Made by a program: the position numbers and the translations under genes. A DNA stretch of 38,903 nucleotides from an uncultured Nitrospira sp. (GTDB lineage: Bacteria; Nitrospirota; Nitrospiria; Nitrospirales; Nitrospiraceae), in contig CABVRW010000033.1 in the NCBI GenBank assembly GCA_902500785.1, positions 1-38,903 of the forward strand, given 5' to 3'. The notes below the pieces were generated by a model. That model saw nothing but the letters and a program-made list of their open reading frames with translations, was not told the origin of the DNA and did not search any database. Each line of letters opens with the position of its first letter. Within the stretch, counting starts at the first letter, position 1. Of this stretch, positions 34,641 to 38,903 are shown in pieces.

Positions 34641-36309
34641 TATTGATGCGCCGATTGGTGAACCCTTCCTTGAACGCGATATCATCGGTTTCGTGGAACA
34701 GATCTGAGTTGAAGACGACCGCTCGGTTCGACCGGTAGGGCACCTTAATTTCTTGCGCACCCTGCGCGCGCAGCCACTCATAAATCCTGCCGCGGGCCTT
34801 GTCGCTGTTGTACGCCTTGAAATCCCAGTCCCGGGGCGCTTCCTTATCCCAGACCACCAACCCGCCGCTCTCGGGATTCATGTTCGCCTCGTCCGGCGTA
34901 ATCCAGAAATTGACGTTGACGGCCGCGGCATCGGCATGAATGTTCAATCCACGCCTGGCGCTATCATGTTTAAATGCCCACGCCTGCGTGAGGCGATGCG
35001 TGCCGAAAATGCCCGGCAACCGACGGCGCAACTCCTCGGCAATTTGGAGCAGCAGGGGAGTCGCGAATCCGTCGCCCAGAAACGCCCCGATATAGCCGTT
35101 CTCGTAGTCCTTCTTCCAGATCGTCGACGTCCAGCAGAACTGCCTCAACCGTCGCAGCGCCTCGTCCGTCAGCAATCCGTCGATATAGGTCACCTCCGGC
35201 TGCCTCGCCAGATACCGGGCCTCGATGGCCGCGCTGTCCAGATCGGCAGCCAAGGCGCCGGCCTCCATCGCCTCGCAAGGCGCGATGTGCAGCAAACGGT
35301 TAAACGAGGCCGCAACCGGCTGAAGCTCGGCAGGCGACAGCGGCACCCGATTCGGAGAAGCAGTCGTGCCGGTCGATGAGGCGTCCAACTTCGCGCAACA
35401 TTGAATCAGCGCGTCGTGATAGGCGCGCCATTCATCCCCCAGCAGGCCCTTCGCTCGAAGATACTGCACCTGCTCGGCATCATGTTTGAGACGGGAACGA
35501 AAGACGGCCGTCTCTGTCACGGGACGGCCGTGCGCGTGTTTCGCCTGGGCGATCTCGGCAAAGCAGCGCAGCGCCCGAGGAATATCCTCCCGCCAGATCC
35601 AGGCAATGCCGAGATTGTAGAGCGCGGTCCCGTAACCGGGTTGAATCTGGAGCGCGCGTTCGAAGCAACGGATGGCCTCGTCCGAGCGCCCTTGCTCCAG
35701 GAGGACCAAACCAAGATTATTCTGTGCTTCCACATGCGTCGGCTTCAACGCAATGGCACGCCGGTACGCCGCCGCCGCCGCATCCAGTCTGCCCTGCGCT
35801 TTGAGGACGACGCCGAGATTGTTGTGTGCCTCGGCATGATCGGGATTGAGCGCCAATACCTGCTCGTAGACGGTTTGCGCGTCCCCGAGGCGTCCCAATT
35901 CCTTGTAGGCATTGCCGAGATTCGTGCGAGGTTCGATATAGCGCGGATTCCATTGAATGGCCTGACCGTACGCGTCAATTGCATCTTCGGTGAGGCCTGC
36001 CCGTTGCAGCACGACGCCGCGATTGAACCAATAGACGGGATGACGCGGACCGGCGGCGCAGGCCTGGGCGAGCCAGGCCATGGCCTCTTTCAAGTTACCA
36101 CGCCGGTAGGTGAGGAGGCCCAATCCATGGAGCGCATCAGGCTGGGCCGGTGCTCGCTCAAGGAGGGCGCGGTAGCCCCGTTCCGCCTCATCCAGGCGAC
36201 CGGCCTGATGATGCAGCTGCGCCTCCCGAAGGAGAGAGGTCGCCTCTTCTGCGCCTCCGACATGCGTCCCGCGCAATTTTTCCTCACGGCGGCGCTCTTC
36301 CCGATTCAC
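34606..36309 (-). CDS. TPR-repeat protein with C-terminal 2-oxoglutarate/Fe(II) oxygenase domain
   Basis: The 567-residue protein has six to seven TPR repeats (about residues 24-270; e.g. PDHAEAHNNLGVVLKAQGRL), a linker, and a 2-oxoglutarate-dependent oxygenase domain (about 370-567). The Fe(II) triad is visible: H458 and D460 in NIHADAAAVN and H539 in NSDLFHETDD; R554 in NRRINITLL should bind 2-oxoglutarate. GTG 36309 is chosen because GGAGGGATATTC precedes it; the frame stays open to 36537, but that would overlap sthA. Such proteins may hydroxylate protein or small-molecule substrates; the target is unknown, and the TPR part could select it. It is probably the last gene of the HDOD-sthA unit. 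Confidence 0.85.
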   Translation of the reverse strand: MNREERRREEKLRGTHVGGAEEATSLLREAQLHHQAGRLDEAERGYRALLERAPAQPDALHGLGLLTYRRGNLKEAMAWLAQACAAGPRHPVYWFNRGVVLQRAGLTEDAIDAYGQAIQWNPRYIEPRTNLGNAYKELGRLGDAQTVYEQVLALNPDHAEAHNNLGVVLKAQGRLDAAAAAYRRAIALKPTHVEAQNNLGLVLLEQGRSDEAIRCFERALQIQPGYGTALYNLGIAWIWREDIPRALRCFAEIAQAKHAHGRPVTETAVFRSRLKHDAEQVQYLRAKGLLGDEWRAYHDALIQCCAKLDASSTGTTASPNRVPLSPAELQPVAASFNRLLHIAPCEAMEAGALAADLDSAAIEARYLARQPEVTYIDGLLTDEALRRLRQFCWTSTIWKKDYENGYIGAFLGDGFATPLLLQIAEELRRRLPGIFGTHRLTQAWAFKHDSARRGLNIHADAAAVNVNFWITPDEANMNPESGGLVVWDKEAPRDWDFKAYNSDKARGRIYEWLRAQGAQEIKVPYRSNRAVVFNSDLFHETDDIAFKEGFTNRRINITLLYGHRHRP

Positions 36310-36406
36310 GAATATCCCTCCAGCGGCTGTGGATCCGGCCGACTCGGAGAGTATCGCACAGAGGGTAGCAGGGTCAAAGAGGGGGAGGGGAGCAGGGACG
36401 AGGCGC

Positions 36407-37828
36407 TTATGCCGCTTGCGAACTACTCTGCCGCTTACGGCGTTGGCCCAGGATATCGAGAGCGGCAACGCGATACCCTTCGGCAAACGTGGGAAAGCTG
36501 AAAATGGTATCGATGAACCGATTAATGGTCGCCCCATCCTGCAAGGCCATCTGGCCGAGGTGAATCAATTCACTCGCGTGCTCGCCGACGATCTGCACGC
36601 CCAGCAACCGTTCGCCGGATGGATCGGCGACCAGTTTCAGGAGTCCGTCGCAGGCCCCCGTGATCTGCCCCTTGGCGATTTCTGTAAACCGCGCGCGGCC
36701 CACCAGCGGGCCACGGTAGCGGGCAGCGGCCTGTTCCTCATCAAGCCCGATGGAGGCAATCTCCGGAATGGTATAGATCCCGACCGGCACCTGGTTGGCC
36801 GAGTCGCCGACCGGAAGTCCCAACGCGTGGCTGACGGCCCGACGACCATCCTCCATCGCCTGTGACGCCAGCGCCGGAGGGCGACCCAACATGTCGCCGG
36901 CTGCAAAAATGTGCGGAACCACGGTTTGCCCGAATTCGTTCACGAGGAGGCGGCCCTTTTCGTCCAGCGTGAGTCCGGCCGCTTCAAGATTCAACTCTTC
37001 GACGTTCGGTTGCCGCCCTAGAGCGACCAGCATCTTGTCGCTCTTGACCACCATGCCGTTCGCCAGGCGTGCGACGACAGAGGACACTCCGTCCCACGCC
37101 ACTTCTTTGATGGTCTGCCCGACATAAAACCGGCCGCCTTGCCGTTCGAGGCTGCGCTGAAATACCTCGACGATTTCAGCGTCCATGAACGACAGCGGAC
37201 GTGGGGCCCTGTCGATGAGTGTCACTTCCACCCCCAGCAACGCAAAGGTCGCGGCATATTCGCAGGCGATCACGCCTCCGCCTAAGATCGTCAATGAGCG
37301 CGGGAGATAGATCATCGACAGGATCGAATCGCTGTCCAGGACATGTTCATGGTCGATCGGAATTTCTGGAATCGAACGCGGTCGTGACCCTGTCGCCAGG
37401 ACAATGATGTCGGCCGACAGGGCCTGACAGACGCCGTCGATCGCCTCCAACTGGACTTCATGCGGCGAGAGGAATCGTGCCCGTCCGTGCCGATACGTCA
37501 CGCCGTTGCGGGCGAGTTGATCAGCCATATAACACTCGTGCGCTTTGACCACCTCATCCAGCCGGTGCAACAACACGGACATGGGGAGATCGAGCCTGAG
37601 CCGCCCTTCGAACACTTCACTCGACCGTTTGAGCCGCTCGAACTGTACCGCCGTCTCACGCAGCGTCTTACTGGGGATCGTGCCTCGATAGACGCAGTTA
37701 CCGCCGACGCTCGGCTCCTGCTCAATCAGGACGACTTTCTTCCCGGCCTTGGCGCCTTGAATGGCGGCCTTCTGGCCGGCCGGACCGCTCCCCACCACGA
37801 TGATGTCATAGGCGCTGGCCGAGGTCAC
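36407..37828 (-). CDS. sthA: Soluble pyridine nucleotide transhydrogenase (Si-specific)
   Basis: The 473-residue flavoprotein is of the class I disulfide-reductase fold. The FAD loop VVGSGPAGQKAAIQG (about 11-25) is followed by GGNCVYRGTIPSKTLRE, where the second Cys of the usual redox disulfide is Thr. This C-x4-T form is typical of SthA and excludes lipoamide dehydrogenase. A second Rossmann motif LGGGVIACEYAATFALLG binds NAD(P)H, and the dimer interface ends the protein. It moves hydride between NADPH and NADH in the cytoplasm. GTG 37828 overlaps the HDOD stop as GTGA and has GGAGG 11 nt upstream, so the two are translationally coupled. Confidence 0.95.
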   Translation of the reverse strand: MTSASAYDIIVVGSGPAGQKAAIQGAKAGKKVVLIEQEPSVGGNCVYRGTIPSKTLRETAVQFERLKRSSEVFEGRLRLDLPMSVLLHRLDEVVKAHECYMADQLARNGVTYRHGRARFLSPHEVQLEAIDGVCQALSADIIVLATGSRPRSIPEIPIDHEHVLDSDSILSMIYLPRSLTILGGGVIACEYAATFALLGVEVTLIDRAPRPLSFMDAEIVEVFQRSLERQGGRFYVGQTIKEVAWDGVSSVVARLANGMVVKSDKMLVALGRQPNVEELNLEAAGLTLDEKGRLLVNEFGQTVVPHIFAAGDMLGRPPALASQAMEDGRRAVSHALGLPVGDSANQVPVGIYTIPEIASIGLDEEQAAARYRGPLVGRARFTEIAKGQITGACDGLLKLVADPSGERLLGVQIVGEHASELIHLGQMALQDGATINRFIDTIFSFPTFAEGYRVAALDILGQRRKRQSSSQAA

Positions 37829-38694
37829 AATGGCATCGCCTCCACGACGGTACGAACCTGTTCTTTCAAGGCTAGGAGTGCATCGATATCTTTGGGATAC
37901 AGATTCAGATCGGCAAATACGGCATGCTCACGCACCATCGCCTCATCGAATGACTCGGGGTCGAGGAAATGGGTGGCCAATCGACCGGCCAGACAGGTCG
38001 TCATGCATTCTTGCTTGGCCGTCTTGGCATAGTGGTAGTCGCTGTGAAAGCCGATCGATTCCACGACCGGAGGCGGCAGGCCCCAGTCTTCGGCAACCAG
38101 CAAGCCCACCTGGATATAGTAGCCGTGAAGAAGTTGTTGCAACAGATCCTGCGTCAGGGGAGTTTTGTGCTCCTGGGCCAACGCGACCAACGTTTGCAAG
38201 ACGACTGGTTTGCCGATCCCATGCAAGAGCCCGCAGAGATAGGCACTTTCGACGTTAAAACGGCGCATGCGCGCAATTTCCTTGGCATACGCGCCGCTGG
38301 CCAACGAATACTGCCACAGGTGCTTGACTTCCGCATCCCATCCCGGCACCTTGAATGCGCTGCCCTTGATGGAGGCGGAAAATGCTAATTCCGACATCAA
38401 GTTCATGCCCAGCATCGAGACGGCATGTTGTAACGACACCACGGGGTTGCGTGTCATATACGCCGGAGAATTGGCGATCCGGATGACATGGGCGGCCAAG
38501 GCTTGGTCTTGATGAATGAGCGCGGCGAGTTTGGCCGCTTCCGCATCCGGGTCATAGACCATACTCAAAATCCTGGAGGCCACTTGAGGCAAGAGCGGGA
38601 GTTCAATCGCACCCTTCTGAATTCGCTCGATCAGGAGCTGTTCCAACGGGTCTGTCGAGGCCGCGTCCGTCGCTTTGGAAAGTTCAGCGCTCAT
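37825..38694 (-). CDS. HDOD domain protein
   Basis: The 289-residue protein has an HDOD domain (about residues 25-220), an HD-related helical fold without the full metal site: the HD pair is degenerate (LLHGIGKP, Gly in place of Asp). LPLLPQVASRILSMVYDPDA is the usual opening, and LIHQDQALAAHVIRIANSP follows. It is probably a non-enzymatic signalling or scaffold protein in the cytoplasm, often linked to c-di-GMP and motility control. ATG 38694 is preferred; TTG 38715 would add seven residues. Its stop overlaps sthA by 4 bp, so the two form a coupled pair. Confidence 0.88.
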   Translation of the reverse strand: MSAELSKATDAASTDPLEQLLIERIQKGAIELPLLPQVASRILSMVYDPDAEAAKLAALIHQDQALAAHVIRIANSPAYMTRNPVVSLQHAVSMLGMNLMSELAFSASIKGSAFKVPGWDAEVKHLWQYSLASGAYAKEIARMRRFNVESAYLCGLLHGIGKPVVLQTLVALAQEHKTPLTQDLLQQLLHGYYIQVGLLVAEDWGLPPPVVESIGFHSDYHYAKTAKQECMTTCLAGRLATHFLDPESFDEAMVREHAVFADLNLYPKDIDALLALKEQVRTVVEAMPL

Positions 38695-38794
38695 AGGGCT
38701 CACACCACACGTCAAGGTTACTTGATTGTCTGCGTTGTAGATCCTTTTCGGCTCATTCTGCCGAAAACCTTAACCGTGCAAGGGACAACGGACC

Positions 38795-38808
38795 GGCACA
38801 GAACAGGC
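38795..38808 (+). promoter_or_regulatory. Weak sigma-54-like site
   Basis: GGCACAGAACAGGC keeps the invariant GG-N10-GC spacing and the GGCAC half, but the second half (AGGC) is poor compared with TTGC. It lies about 75 bp before the gene start at 38882. Confidence 0.2.
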
Positions 38809-38881
38809 TACCGAATTCATATCTTGCGACCGCACGAGCCCAACAGCTTCGTACCATCTGAAATCAGGAAGGAGTTCCCGC

Positions 38882-38903
38882 ATGAGCGTAACGAGAACAG
38901 GGA
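38882..38903 (+). CDS. Start of a gene cut by the window edge
   Basis: ATG 38882 is preceded by GGAAGGAG at about 6 nt, an excellent ribosome site. Only seven codons are visible (MSVTRTG), so nothing can be said about the product. It is divergent from the HDOD gene across about 187 bp. Confidence 0.5.

Noticed and set aside
36310-36537. N-terminal extension of the TPR/oxygenase gene
   Set aside because: It would overlap the sthA 3' end by about 130 bp, and GTG 36309 has a much better ribosome site.
38716-38881. c-di-GMP (GEMM) riboswitch before the last gene
   Set aside because: CGTGCAAGGGACAACGGACC recalls the GEMM start but the second helix and conserved core were not found.

Overview
The window looks like chromosomal DNA of a GC-rich Gram-negative bacterium, most likely Nitrospira or a close relative (Nitrospirota). 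This is inferred from the gene set and from a palindromic dispersed repeat, found here twice, of a kind I associate with Nitrospira chromosomes. No rRNA gene, phage gene, transposase, CRISPR array or recognisable tRNA was seen. Two lipoproteins and an AsmA-type protein point to a double-membrane cell.

Layout. 1-2263: a cut membrane protein, then a Memo-family protein between two copies of the repeat, then a BamE-like lipoprotein. 2566-10931: mostly housekeeping and unknown genes: cyclophilin, a soluble ComEC-type metallo-hydrolase, two zinc-ribbon proteins, a DUF423 protein, an exported unknown, a dienelactone-hydrolase-like protein whose nucleophile is replaced by Gly, a Gfo/Idh/MocA oxidoreductase, a lone RAM domain and an unknown anchored protein. 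11106-13329: comM/yifB with two small companions. 13375-15969: clpB. 16166-17013: a membrane protein preceded by a tiny overlapping leader ORF. 17155-20821: a sensor kinase, a lipoprotein and a sigma-54 response regulator, in the same order as the enterobacterial GlrK-QseG-GlrR (QseEGF) system. 20818-23314: PilZ protein, a gene-poor stretch with two doubtful small ORFs, and an MFS transporter. 23545-31152: one dense rightward run of AsmA-like protein, M24 peptidase, an SdhB-like iron-sulfur subunit, archease and RtcB RNA ligase. 31175-34640: a c-di-GMP block of PilZ protein, membrane sensor and REC-PAS-GGDEF-EAL protein. 34606-38694 (leftward): HDOD protein, soluble transhydrogenase SthA and a TPR/2-oxoglutarate oxygenase. 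A further gene begins at 38882.

Themes. Signalling is prominent: one complete two-component cassette, two PilZ proteins with intact c-di-GMP motifs, a dual GGDEF-EAL enzyme and an HDOD protein. RNA repair is represented by the archease-RtcB pair, joined by overlapping stop and start codons. Most likely to repay a second look: the Memo protein with a PqqD/RRE-like N-terminal domain and two substituted metal ligands; the SdhB-like subunit with an eighth ferredoxin-type cysteine; the QseEGF-like cassette whose activator carries GAFTNA instead of GAFTGA; the leader ORF at 16166; and the repeat pair around the Memo gene. I see no single clear-cut new defence or mobile system.
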